From CAWHPS01 sp963831235 (GTDB lineage Bacteria; Fibrobacterota; OXYB2-FULL-49-7; JAEUSG01), in NCBI GenBank assembly GCA_963831235.1, contig CAWHPS010000043.1:1-64000 (forward strand): DNA of 64,000 nucleotides, read 5' to 3'. The position numbers were made by a program, and so were the translations under genes. A model generated the notes under the pieces. It did not search any database, was not told where the DNA came from, and worked only from the letters and a program-made list of their open reading frames with translations. How positions within the stretch are numbered: position 1 is the stretch's first letter; every line of letters starts with the position of its first letter. Below are positions 7,335 through 15,986 of this stretch, piece by piece.

Positions 7335-10223
7335 ATGATGAATTCCACGAAAAGGATCATGCAAGTCATGATCATGGTCAGCACAATTCTGCTGACGGCT
7401 CTACTCACAGAAGCGACGATTTCCAGGGAAGAGAACTTTGAATTTGCGCAGCAACCGCAGGTGAGCAAATCAGGAGACAACTACATAATTACCTTTGCGG
7501 CGGCGGCCAAATGCGACGCCACAGTGGCGATAATGAAAGACGGCATTATTGTACGGCATCTGGCATCCGGGGTTCTTGGGGCCAATGCGCCGTGGCCGTT
7601 TGCCAAAGACGTTCTTGCGCAGAGCCTGGAATGGGACGGCAAGGACGATGCAGGCAACCCTGCGCCGGACAGCTGCATTGTGCGTGTTTCGCTGGGGTTA
7701 AAAGCAAGTTATGCCGGCGAGATTTCAGCCCAGGGCTCTTTAGGCTTTTTTCCCGTCTGCAATATGATTTGCGACAAACAGGGTCTGCTCCATGTGTTCA
7801 CTAAGGGAAATATCCGCAGTTTTGATAAGGAAGGCAAATACGTAAGAACGCTTCTGCCGACTCGCAGCGATGTGGCAAGAGATAAGGTTCCCTTTTACGA
7901 TTATAACGCTACTACTGACGGCGATAAAGTCATTGCCCAGAACCATTGTTTCCAGGCCGGCACCGGCACCTTTTCAGGCACGATCTATGGAGGAATTAGC
8001 GGTTTGATGACTAATCACGGAAACATCGCCTATTTGCCGTCCTCGAACAGGATGCTTATGATCTCATCCAATGCGCCTGGCTACTACATGGGTAACTCCT
8101 ATTTTTTATATATGGACTGCATAGACGGCGCCATGAACAGAATCGAGAATACCAATTACAAATATAACAACGGAGAAGCAGAGACTTCTTATCTTATGAG
8201 TATGGCGGCCACCCCTGACGAGCAGAGTGTTTATCTTGATATTTGTCATGCTGTTTACAAAGTACCCGCGGCCTCGCCGAATACCATGACAACACCCTTC
8301 CTTGGCGAGGCTGGCGTTGCGGGCAGCGATGCGCAGCATTTCAACAACACCAATGGTCTGGCTGTGGACGCTTCGGGCAATATATATGTTTCCGACAATG
8401 CCAACAACCGAATACAGGTATTCAAGCCTGACGGCAGCCTTTTACGTTCTATAGCCCTTACCGGGCCAGGTAAAATATTCGTCCACCCTGTTACCGGAAA
8501 CATCTATTGTTGTTCAGGCCGTATAAAAATAGTGAAATTTTCTCCTGAAGGAACGGAACTTGCGAAATGGATCAACAACAACGACGACGGGGAACATCCG
8601 GACCTTGAGGGGTTTTGTCTTGACGCGGCAAGTGAGCCGCCCGCTATCTGGGTTTGCCTTCAATCCTCGCTTGACAATATGGCGGCAAAGCAACCGATTA
8701 TAAAGCGCCTTGAGGACCGCGATGGCGCGTTTGTGGATGTTTTGACCATTCCGATCTGCGGTTCAAATTTGCCCTTCCTCGGTGGGCATGCACCGGTATC
8801 TGTGGATCCGGTTACGGACGATGTTTATGCAAATAATGCAGAAATTTATTTGGGGGGACTTCGTTACAACGGGAACACCCTGACATTGGACACCGCCTGG
8901 ACAAAGTCAATCGGCATAAGTTGTAATAACATAGGTTTTGGCCGTGACGGGCTTGTTTATTTCCGTACCGGCACAATACCGAAGGAGGACTTTATTTACC
9001 GTCTGGACAGGTCGGGCAAACCTGTGGACTTTCCCAATGGTGTCAGCATAGATTATCTGATGCCGGACTGGGGTGTTGATTTTCTAAAGGGTATAAACTA
9101 CAAGGGGTTACCCACAGATGATCATCAAAACGGTGACGACAATGCCTGGAAAAAAGGTCTGGATGTAGCCCCCAACGGCGACATATACCTGATTACAGGC
9201 AGTTTAGATGTACCTGACACCCTTAGGGTCTTTGACAACCTGGGCAATCTGAAGTGCCCTTATGCTGCGGTACATCTTGGGTACGCAAGGGCCAGCACTG
9301 TCAAGGCAGGCCGCGAAGGGGCTTTTTATCTTGGGACTCAATATGGAAAGGCAGGCGCTGCTTTGCCTGAGGGGCTGGCTGAAAATGAAAATGCGGGTGC
9401 TACTTGGGCCGGAAGCGTGATCAAAGTCGGCAATAAAGAATGGCCTGCGGTCAGGTTTTATGGAAGCGAGGAAATTGGAAAACCGGCCGGTATAAGCCCA
9501 CAGCTCTATCTTTTTGGTCAGGGTTGGAGTGGTGGGGGCGACTATATTGTTGTGGATAGTCTCCATTGGGCTTATTATGGTTTGACAGGCATGGGGATGG
9601 CATCTGGTGGCTGTATTTGCCACCATCAGAAGTTTGACATGGATCGTTTCGAACGGTGTTTTTTACCCTGTAATTATCTTTACAGTGTAATAGTCCTGGA
9701 CGCTAATGGCAACCGCGTGTTGCGAATCGGCCGCTATGGCAACCCGGACAGCCGCGGCCCCGGCAGCCCTGTTCCCAATCCGGACATCGCTTTTTGTTTT
9801 GTCAAAGCTGTTACGGTAAGCGATAAAGCGCTCTACGTCTGCGATATCGACAACAACCGCCTTCTTAAAGCCGGGCTCAGTTACGAGAACGAGGTTTTCA
9901 AGGCTCTCGACAACACCACCATCTCATCGGCTGAAGGCAGGGTTTTGTCCGCCCAGGCGGTGCTCTACCAGAGCGTCCCCAATCCGTTTAATGTTGGCGG
10001 CGGCGTTATCCCATACTTTCTGCCCAGGCAGAGCAGGGTATCCCTGACCATTTATGACCTGCGCGGCAGGGTCATGCACAGGCTTGTGAATATGGAGACG
10101 CAGCCGGCCGGCCGGCATCAGGCACAGGTCCGCAGCGGGCTGTTGAAAAGCAGCGGAGTTTACATTTATGAGCTTAAGGCAGGTTCTTTCAAGAGCCGGA
10201 AAAGGATGGCGGTGCTGCAGTAG
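7335..10223 (+). CDS. Secreted NHL/FlgD-like protein with C-terminal type A sorting domain
   Basis: The ATG at 7335 follows AAGGAGTG at a good distance. A signal peptide (about 1-28, MIMVSTILLTALLTEA) is followed by a FlgD-like Ig module (IVRHLASG... LEWDGKDDAGNPAPDSC, about 70-118). A long beta-propeller region includes clear NHL repeats (NGLAVDASGNIYVSDNANNR at about 338-357). The last 85 residues form a T9SS type A sorting domain (SVPNPFNVGGG, LTIYDLRGRVM, SGVYIYELKAGSFKSRKR). It should be exported across both membranes and attached to or released from the surface. No catalytic motif is seen; the propeller may bind polymers or partners. It is probably controlled by the membrane AraC protein upstream. 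Confidence 0.82.
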   Translation: MMNSTKRIMQVMIMVSTILLTALLTEATISREENFEFAQQPQVSKSGDNYIITFAAAAKCDATVAIMKDGIIVRHLASGVLGANAPWPFAKDVLAQSLEWDGKDDAGNPAPDSCIVRVSLGLKASYAGEISAQGSLGFFPVCNMICDKQGLLHVFTKGNIRSFDKEGKYVRTLLPTRSDVARDKVPFYDYNATTDGDKVIAQNHCFQAGTGTFSGTIYGGISGLMTNHGNIAYLPSSNRMLMISSNAPGYYMGNSYFLYMDCIDGAMNRIENTNYKYNNGEAETSYLMSMAATPDEQSVYLDICHAVYKVPAASPNTMTTPFLGEAGVAGSDAQHFNNTNGLAVDASGNIYVSDNANNRIQVFKPDGSLLRSIALTGPGKIFVHPVTGNIYCCSGRIKIVKFSPEGTELAKWINNNDDGEHPDLEGFCLDAASEPPAIWVCLQSSLDNMAAKQPIIKRLEDRDGAFVDVLTIPICGSNLPFLGGHAPVSVDPVTDDVYANNAEIYLGGLRYNGNTLTLDTAWTKSIGISCNNIGFGRDGLVYFRTGTIPKEDFIYRLDRSGKPVDFPNGVSIDYLMPDWGVDFLKGINYKGLPTDDHQNGDDNAWKKGLDVAPNGDIYLITGSLDVPDTLRVFDNLGNLKCPYAAVHLGYARASTVKAGREGAFYLGTQYGKAGAALPEGLAENENAGATWAGSVIKVGNKEWPAVRFYGSEEIGKPAGISPQLYLFGQGWSGGGDYIVVDSLHWAYYGLTGMGMASGGCICHHQKFDMDRFERCFLPCNYLYSVIVLDANGNRVLRIGRYGNPDSRGPGSPVPNPDIAFCFVKAVTVSDKALYVCDIDNNRLLKAGLSYENEVFKALDNTTISSAEGRVLSAQAVLYQSVPNPFNVGGGVIPYFLPRQSRVSLTIYDLRGRVMHRLVNMETQPAGRHQAQVRSGLLKSSGVYIYELKAGSFKSRKRMAVLQ

Positions 10224-10252
10224 GATCGACAATCTTTCCCGTCTTCCCTTAA

Positions 10253-10284
10253 TTTATCCGGCGGCGCTTAAGCCGCCGGATAAA
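10253..10284. terminator. Strong 13-bp hairpin after the NHL gene
   Basis: TTTATCCGGCGGC (10253-10265) pairs perfectly with GCCGCCGGATAAA (10272-10284) around GCTTAA. It sits between two co-directional genes. There is no T-run on the + strand, so it may protect or attenuate mRNA rather than terminate it fully. Confidence 0.5.
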
Positions 10285-10310
10285 AGCGACAAGGAAGATT
10301 GGGAGTTGAC

Positions 10311-12707
10311 ATGAATATTGCATGTGCGTTTTTTTTATTACTGGCGTGCTTTTCCATGACAGGCGCACAGGATAGAATTGACACTCTTAAGATTTATGAC
10401 CGTGCGGACAATCTGCTGTATTACCTGACTTATGATTACGGCGCGGACAGCATACTTATCGGCCAGTCATTATACGACCGCACAGGTTATTTTCTGAAAG
10501 TCATCTCCCTTGACAACTCCGGAAAGCAAAGCTTTAAGGACGATAACGGGGATTTGCATCATTATTCATTATCCCATAAAGACAGCACGCGAAGTTATTT
10601 TGATTTATTTGATCATTTCAATAAACCTTTGGAACAGCGGGTCTATCAGGGTTTTTACAGCCCGGGTGCATTGGAAGGTGTTGTCGAGTTTTTCAATCTT
10701 TCAGGCGGGCTGACGCATCAGATGCGGTATATATTTGATTGCGGCAGGATTGCGCGGATAAACTTGCTGGATAATGCAGGCGTTTTGTCCAATCATGTTG
10801 ATGCGCATTACATGAATCAGCCAATCAGCATATGGACGCGCATTGCACGAATATGGAAGAATCCGCCTGGTCGTTTTTCGGATGTTTCTCCGCAGCTTTT
10901 ATTTGACGTACTCTACGCGTATCAGGAGCTTCCGGGACTGACCCGGTCGCCATATATTTCGCCCACATCCTTGGCGCCTTCTCTGAATGGCAGGAAGCTT
11001 TATGTGGCAGGGGCCACGGGTCGCATGGTCATGGAGGTGGACATTTCCTCAGGGTTGGGGACTGTGTCCCGCACGCTGATGCTTCCCAAGGAGCCAACAG
11101 GGCTTGTGGTTTCGCCTGACGGGAACAGCATTTATGTGACCTGCGCTTCCGAGCTCAGGCCCGACGGAGAGGTGTTTGTGGTAAGCACCGCGGGGTTTAC
11201 TTTGGAGAGAAGCTTTTCAGCCGGCCATTCTGCGCGTTCGCCGATAATAGGCCCTGACAACAGGACGCTGTATATTTGTAATCAGTTCAAGAACCTTGTC
11301 TCAATTTACAACGCATTGACCGGAGCCCTGGTGGATACAGTTCATGTGATACGGGAGCCTTTTTCAGCCGCAATAACGCCTGACGGGACGCGCCTTCTGG
11401 TTACGAATTTCCTGCCATTAGCCAGAACGAGGCACGAGGATTCAGTTGCCTGTGGAATAGTTACGTTCATCAATACTGCCGCACGAAGCGTTGAGGCGAA
11501 TGTGGAATTGACAAGCGGTGCACAGAGTCTGGCCGGGATATGCGTGTCAAAAGACGGAAAATACGCTTACGTAAGCCATATCCTTTCCATGTTCAATATG
11601 ACGCCGTTGAGACACAAAAGAGGAAACTGGACCAACATGAATGCGGTAAGTGTGGTGGATATTTTGAACAAATGTAATGTTGATGTTATGACGCTGGACC
11701 GGGAAAATGCCGGGGCCGCGGATCCTTGGGCCGTTTCATGTGATTCGCATGTTTTGTGCATTGTCACCGCTGGCAGCCAGGCGATTCATGTGATGAAGCT
11801 GGATTCGCTTCATCAGGCATTGTCTATGACGGAACAACCGAGAAACCTGTCGAAGAACCTGACGTTTGCGCGGAAATTCACTCGACAGAGAAAACTTACG
11901 GTGAAAGGTCCGCAGTCGATCACCATCATCGGGAGACGCGCCTATATCGGCGGATATTTTTCGGATTCCCTTGAAGTGGTTGACATTGCCTATATTGACA
12001 CGAAGCTTCTTGGCTGCTTCCCATTGGGGCCGCCGAAAGCCTGGGATAAACTGCGTAGCGGGGAGTTTTATTTCTCCGACGCCACACGTATGGGAATAGA
12101 ACAGTGGCAAAGCTGCGTTTCCTGCCATCCTTTTGGCCGTATGGACGGCTTGAAGTGGGACCTGAATAATGATGGAAGTGGGAATTTCAAGAATGCCAAG
12201 AGCCTTTTGTATGCGCATATCACACCCCCTGTCATGTGGACGGGGGTACGGGACTCTGCGGAGTTGGCGGTGCGCGCCGGTGTGGCCAATATTCTGATGA
12301 CTAATCCCGCCTCCGTGCAGACCGAAACCTCGGACATTGACGCGTATTTGAAAAGCAAACGCCATGTTCCAAGCCCTTTTCTGGAACACGGCAGGTTAAA
12401 CGCGGCGGCCAAACGGGGTAAAGATGTTTTTGCGAAAATGCAGTGCAACACCTGCCATGTTCCTGAAAATTATTACACTGACATGAAGCTTTATGCGGGA
12501 CTGAAAAGCGAAAACGACTTCGGACCACGAGACGGCAGTTGGGACACACCTACACTTATTGAGACCTGGCGCACGGCGCCTTATATGCATGACGGGCGGT
12601 TTCTTGACATGAAAGAGCTGTTTTCAGGGGAGACCGGACACGAGATATTCCAGTCCATCACTACGCAGGAACTGGATGATCTGCTTGTTTTCTTGAAATC
12701 GTTGTAA
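10311..12707 (+). CDS. Secreted YVTN beta-propeller fused to a two-site c-type cytochrome
   Basis: The ATG at 10311 is preferred over an upstream TTG (10299) because GGGAG (10301-10305) precedes it and MNIACAFFLLLACFSMTGAQ is a clean signal peptide. The 798-residue protein has an N-terminal part of unknown fold. A YVTN-type propeller follows (PTGLVVSPDGNSIYVTC and similar blades, about 220-560). The C-terminal part carries CVSCH (about 601-605) and CNTCH (about 711-715), two CxxCH haem c sites in an arrangement like di-haem cytochrome c peroxidase/MauG proteins (TPTLIETWRTAPYMHDGRF). It probably acts in electron transfer or peroxide/redox chemistry in the periplasm or outside. Substrate is unknown. 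Confidence 0.78.
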   Translation: MNIACAFFLLLACFSMTGAQDRIDTLKIYDRADNLLYYLTYDYGADSILIGQSLYDRTGYFLKVISLDNSGKQSFKDDNGDLHHYSLSHKDSTRSYFDLFDHFNKPLEQRVYQGFYSPGALEGVVEFFNLSGGLTHQMRYIFDCGRIARINLLDNAGVLSNHVDAHYMNQPISIWTRIARIWKNPPGRFSDVSPQLLFDVLYAYQELPGLTRSPYISPTSLAPSLNGRKLYVAGATGRMVMEVDISSGLGTVSRTLMLPKEPTGLVVSPDGNSIYVTCASELRPDGEVFVVSTAGFTLERSFSAGHSARSPIIGPDNRTLYICNQFKNLVSIYNALTGALVDTVHVIREPFSAAITPDGTRLLVTNFLPLARTRHEDSVACGIVTFINTAARSVEANVELTSGAQSLAGICVSKDGKYAYVSHILSMFNMTPLRHKRGNWTNMNAVSVVDILNKCNVDVMTLDRENAGAADPWAVSCDSHVLCIVTAGSQAIHVMKLDSLHQALSMTEQPRNLSKNLTFARKFTRQRKLTVKGPQSITIIGRRAYIGGYFSDSLEVVDIAYIDTKLLGCFPLGPPKAWDKLRSGEFYFSDATRMGIEQWQSCVSCHPFGRMDGLKWDLNNDGSGNFKNAKSLLYAHITPPVMWTGVRDSAELAVRAGVANILMTNPASVQTETSDIDAYLKSKRHVPSPFLEHGRLNAAAKRGKDVFAKMQCNTCHVPENYYTDMKLYAGLKSENDFGPRDGSWDTPTLIETWRTAPYMHDGRFLDMKELFSGETGHEIFQSITTQELDDLLVFLKSL

Positions 12708-12740
12708 AAAATATGCAGCACAAATAAATCATCAGACACT

Positions 12741-12986
12741 GTGTTTTCAGATTACTCGGATACCGATTCAATATTTCGCCCCTGGATGTATACGAATACC
12801 GACACCCCGCCTCTTTTTACAAAACAGGCTGCGCTTCGTGGTGCGATGGGGCTGAATGTTGTTTACATGGATCCATCTGCTATTTACCAAAAAGCGAAGT
12901 TCCATGATAATTCATGGCAGAGGTTTAGGTCTCGTTCAAACAGGCGATCCATACCATCGGCACTTATGCCTACCACTTCTGGATGA
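12741..12986 (+). CDS. Unrecognised remnant, possibly the end of a secreted protein
   Basis: A GTG-initiated frame of 81 residues starts FSDYSDTDSIFRPWMYTN and reads naturally to about FHDN, after which it overlaps transposase-relic DNA in another frame. No signal peptide, RBS or family is recognised. It is probably a decayed fragment joined to the relic rather than a working gene. Confidence 0.25.
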   Translation: MFSDYSDTDSIFRPWMYTNTDTPPLFTKQAALRGAMGLNVVYMDPSAIYQKAKFHDNSWQRFRSRSNRRSIPSALMPTTSG

Positions 12987-13168
12987 TGACAATGAAACCT
13001 TTGAGTCGTAAATCCGGTAACCAACACCTGCACCGGACAACCGTAAAATACCGTACCGCTGTCGTTCGCAAAATGCGAGCTTACCATGCATTCATGATGG
13101 CCGGAGTCATCGCACAGGGATTGGCGCAAATCATCGCTATCGCTCAACTTATATACATCTTATCTTAA
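12911..13168 (+). pseudogene. C-terminal remnant of a DDE-type transposase
   Basis: In this frame the DNA reads FMAEV, an in-frame TAG (12926-12928), then VSFKQAIHTIGTYAYHFWM, MTMKPLSRKSGNQHLHR and AYHAFMMAGVIAQGLAQ. This run resembles the C-terminal end of IS4-like DDE transposases. It lacks the catalytic part, has a nonsense codon and no start, so it is a dead relic. The opposite-strand ORF at 12884-13147 is its shadow. Confidence 0.55.
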
Positions 13169-13934
13169 TAATATCAATCTCTTCATGTATTGTATCTTAT
13201 TGCAAGTGATGCGGCAAAAATAAATGCCTTGAGACAAATATGATGCATTCCACAAATAATGATTGGACCCGGATATTTTTTCCAATAACAAGCGCTTACC
13301 ATCAGCAGAAAATATTTCCAAATTACCATTTGCAGGAGCGGGAAGTGAATATCTGAGAAGGGTTGAAGTGTTGAATGGATTCGGCGAAACATTCAGTATC
13401 GGACATGATTGTAAAGGCAAAAAGCGTTCAATCGCTTCATCAGAAGATGCAATGGAATTCGTAATGATGATCAATTGACGATCTACTGGTGGAAATATGC
13501 CAGGTAATGAACAAAAATGTTTGTAGAAATATATTTCAATTCCTTTAGAGTATATAAGCATTACATTAGAATCACTAAGCACGTTTTTTAATCCAATAGA
13601 ATCGTATGAAGACATTGCTGTTCCGGTAATGTGGAAAGAAGAAATATCTGTAACCGGTAAACCAGGGTTAAAGCCAATGCTGTCACCATAAAATTGATAA
13701 TCAAATGCCCCGAACTTCATGCCATCCAATCGCATATTTACCAGTATAGACGTTGGATAAACACGTGAAAAAAAAGCAAGATTACCCGGATCCATAGGGG
13801 GAATCATCCCCGAAAGGATGCGCCCGTTTGCCATAGTATCTCCTATAAAGTTAATGCTATTACAGACCATATACTTAAAGGAATTATTACGGAATTCACT
13901 ATCCGTTGCAAAACGGTTGGAATCAACTGTTACA
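13160..13934 (-). pseudogene. 3' part of an IS-interrupted secreted sorting-domain protein
   Basis: The frame runs from the IS edge to the stop at 13160 and ends in a type A sorting domain (LNVSPNPFNTSTLLRYSLP, LEIFSADGKRLLL, QGIYFCRITCNK, MKRLILLR). The 5' part lies at 15828-15964 beyond the ISKra4-type element. Removing the element and one copy of the 9-bp duplication restores an open frame of 300 residues, reading KHIVTV then DSNRFATDSEF across the joint. The rest of the protein has no family I recognise. Insertion inactivated it. Confidence 0.85.
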
Positions 13935-13958
13935 GGGTGCATTCCCGTTTTGTGGGTG
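13926..13958. repeat. Target duplication and terminal inverted repeat, low-coordinate end of the IS
   Basis: The 9-bp target duplication ACTGTTACA (13926-13934) is followed by the 24-bp terminal repeat starting GGGTGCATTCCCG (13935-13958). The terminal repeat matches the other end with two mismatches. Confidence 0.9.
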
Positions 13959-14998
13959 ACATTATGAGTGATCTCCTGCCGATGCGGTGGTTGCCATGAG
14001 AAAGAGATCGTTCCAGCGTCCCGCTTTGTAGTATGAGCGTAGCATGATCATAGCTTCCGCATTCTGTTCCAGCCAAAAGATGCCATTTCCTTTCATGCGC
14101 AGATTCACCACTCGCCTGATTGCGCTTTCCATTGGGCCGTCTGCCAATGGGGAGATTGTTTTTCCGGGCCAATGCGTATTGCATTCTCTGAATATTACCT
14201 TCGAAATAATTTCTTTCACGCGTTATCAGTTTGCCATTTCGACCCCGAGAGATTTCGCGTACTGCCTCCACAACCTCCTCATTCTTTCCCACCCACAGAT
14301 AACCCTTTAAGCGGCTTACCCATTGACGGCGTCGTTTTTCCGGCCAACGCTTGCACAGCTTTGCCACGGCGTTGAGGTGCTCCACGGCATGATAGAAATC
14401 AACAATTTGGTAGACCTTTGCCGGGTCAAGCCCGAGTTCTTTTATGAGCAGCGGAACCCGGGCCCATATCCAAGGTGCTCCGTCAGCAATAAAAAGGACC
14501 TGATCGGCGCTGGTGATATTGAGTGCTGTCAGGTAATATCCAAGGAGCATGAAGACGGCATCGGGACCATTCAGCGTGCCGTCAATCCACGGCGCAAAAT
14601 CACGACAGATAGTCCCATCACCCTCCAGAAGCCAGATATGGAGCAGTTTGGGTTCACGCCAATCTGCCTTGAAACGACTTCGCTTTTTCGAGGTCTTTTT
14701 ACCCTGCTTGGGCGTACGAATTCGGATGCGTCCACCATCCACGGAAACAGCACATCGTTTGCCCGCAACGGTATTGGAAAGAGTGAGGGGGATGGTTTGC
14801 TGTACTGAACGGGCTGTATCGGCGAAATGATAGGTCAGACGGCGCAGGGTCTTGATATCAATGCTGCGTCCTCGTTCCTGGAGTATCACAACGGCTTCCT
14901 TGAGTGAGCATAACGCCGTAGCCAATTGCGTTATCTCACTTGCGGCCACCGGCGTATGGTGGGCGAGGACGCCAAGCAGTGTTAATTCGGGAAAGAAC
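13930..14998 (-). pseudogene. ISKra4 transposase, catalytic part (orfB), frameshifted near its end
   Basis: This frame holds the catalytic core: VSVDGGRIRIRTPKQGKK, FKADWREPKLLHIWL, FIADGAPWIWARVP and IVDFYHAVEHLNAVAK, with DDE-type acidic residues. It would be reached from orfA by a -1 slip. Near 14135-14150 the frame goes wrong: the expected C-terminal end (DGPMESAIRRVVNLRMKGNG, FWLEQNAEAMIMLRSYYKAG, RWNDL) continues in the next frame to a stop at 13962, inside the element. The original frame instead runs through the terminal repeat and stops in flanking DNA at 13930. A single extra base explains this; either the copy is dead or the base is a read error. Confidence 0.75.
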
Positions 14999-15377
14999 CC
15001 TTTTTTTTTGCTGCAGGCCGGTGAACCTGCCCCGCCTTGTAGTAATAGGTCGTTTCTACAGTAAAAGGATCGCCTCGATAGGGCTGTATCACGACATCAC
15101 GCTTGCCGTGGTTTTTCATGCGTACGGTAGCCCCCTTTGCCAATAACTGTCCCTGGGTAATAAGGTACTGGTCTTGCAGAGAGTGTTTGATGACAGTTTT
15201 GATGACATCCCCGGCCATTCCATCGGTAATTGCGGCAATCTCCAGTTCGGCTTTTCGCAATTGTTCCGCGTTGCGTACGACGCCGGTGTCGGCAATCTTG
15301 TTCAACAAGCCCTCTATTTGTTCCATCATGCGAAGTTTGAGTTCTTCTCTCTCCTGTTCAGACATATTCCCGCTCAT
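14982..15377 (-). CDS. ISKra4 transposase, N-terminal part (orfA)
   Basis: This 131-residue frame (MSGNMSEQEREELKLRMM...) reads smoothly into KKKGSFPN and a stop. In the -1 frame the same point gives GFFPELTLLGVLAHHTPVA, the expected continuation of the transposase. Its ATG overlaps the stop of the DUF6788 gene as ATGA. Slipping at A AAA AAG (15006-15000) would give a 482-residue fusion if the later frameshift is ignored, a normal ISKra4 transposase size. Without slipping, a short N-terminal protein is made, which could act as a regulator as in other IS families. Confidence 0.75.
   Translation of the reverse strand: MSGNMSEQEREELKLRMMEQIEGLLNKIADTGVVRNAEQLRKAELEIAAITDGMAGDVIKTVIKHSLQDQYLITQGQLLAKGATVRMKNHGKRDVVIQPYRGDPFTVETTYYYKAGQVHRPAAKKKGSFPN
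15000..15006 (-). promoter_or_regulatory. Candidate -1 ribosomal frameshift site A AAA AAG
   Basis: On the - strand a run of nine A (15009-15001) followed by GGG contains the heptamer A AAA AAG in the orfA frame, with codon AAG at 15002-15000. A -1 slip there moves reading into orfB. The orientation and frame are right for programmed slippage. A simple indel in the A9 run is the alternative. Confidence 0.5.
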
Positions 15378-15718
15378 AGCTTTTTCTCCTTTGATTGCTG
15401 TAATCCTCCGTTACGCGCCCATAGCAAATAGGCGTTTAACAGGGTGTTGTTGAGTTTTTTGAATTGTCTATAGCGCTTTATACATTCTCGTACAGCGGAT
15501 ATATCGGCGGCCTTAATGAACATTGAGGAGCTCTTCCCGCCAACGGTAAAGCTGAGCTGGTAATAAGGGCCGTGTTTACGAGGCTTTTCGGGGTCTTTGC
15601 AACGGCAACCCGCTTTTCCGCAGACATTCCATTGGGTGCTGATGCTGCCAGGCAACAAAGGGCCAAGTCGATAAAGTGCGTCCTTAACCTGTTGGACAGG
15701 ACGTTTATTGGCGGACAT
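15374..15718 (-). CDS. DUF6788-family protein of the IS
   Basis: Starting at the ATG 15718-15716, which AAAGGAGC precedes at good spacing, this 114-residue protein has the DUF6788 pattern: LYRLGPLLPGSIS, then CGKAGCRCKDPEKPRKHGPYY with a Cys/His cluster, then a helical tail. Such proteins accompany ISKra4-type transposases; their role is unknown, perhaps DNA end binding. The frame is open upstream through the IS end into the host signal peptide, which creates an accidental 196-codon fusion frame from 15964. Confidence 0.75.
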   Translation of the reverse strand: MSANKRPVQQVKDALYRLGPLLPGSISTQWNVCGKAGCRCKDPEKPRKHGPYYQLSFTVGGKSSSMFIKAADISAVRECIKRYRQFKKLNNTLLNAYLLWARNGGLQQSKEKKL

Positions 15719-15803
15719 GGGCATGCTCCTTTCCGATTGCATTATAATTGCTATCGGAAATATACTAAAAAAAAGGGTCAATGTCAATACTTGGCTTAAA
15801 AAA

Positions 15804-15836
15804 CACCAACAAATCGGGAATGCACCCACTGTTACA
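15804..15836. repeat. Terminal inverted repeat and target duplication, high-coordinate end of the IS
   Basis: The terminal repeat (15804-15827) ends CGGGAATGCACCC and is followed by the second copy of the target duplication, ACTGTTACA (15828-15836). Confidence 0.9.
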
Positions 15837-15964
15837 ATATGTTTGGATAAAATATTATATGAGGAATCGGTAAAAAAAGTAAGGTATTGAAATTGTGAAC
15901 CTGGTGCTGATTGAATAAAAAGCAGCATTAGAATCAGTGCAAGATAATTTGCCGGTTTTTTCAT
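15828..15964 (-). pseudogene. 5' part of the IS-interrupted secreted protein
   Basis: ATG at 15964 begins MKKPANYLALILMLLFIQSA, a clear signal peptide, and the frame reaches the IS edge at KHIVTV. It is the front end of the sorting-domain gene whose remainder lies at 13160-13934. The frames join exactly after removal of the element. Confidence 0.85.
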
Positions 15965-15986
15965 GATTATTCCTTTTCTATTTAGA

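Larger units (their letters stand above)
13935..15827 (-). mobile_element. ISKra4-family insertion sequence, 1893 bp
   Basis: The ends are exact: 24-bp imperfect inverted repeats starting GGG (13935-13958 and 15804-15827) and a 9-bp target duplication ACTGTTACA on both sides (13926-13934, 15828-15836). A 9-bp duplication and GGG termini are features I associate with the ISKra4 family, and the transposase motifs agree. Transcription order on the - strand is a DUF6788 protein, then a two-frame transposase. The element splits one sorting-domain gene cleanly, which shows a fairly recent insertion, since the duplication is still perfect. The transposase carries a disabling-looking frameshift near 14140. 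Confidence 0.88.

Noticed and set aside
12884..13147. - strand ORF of 87 codons
   Set aside because: The + strand frame shows transposase C-terminal residues (TIGTYAYHFW, LHR); the - strand ORF is antisense.
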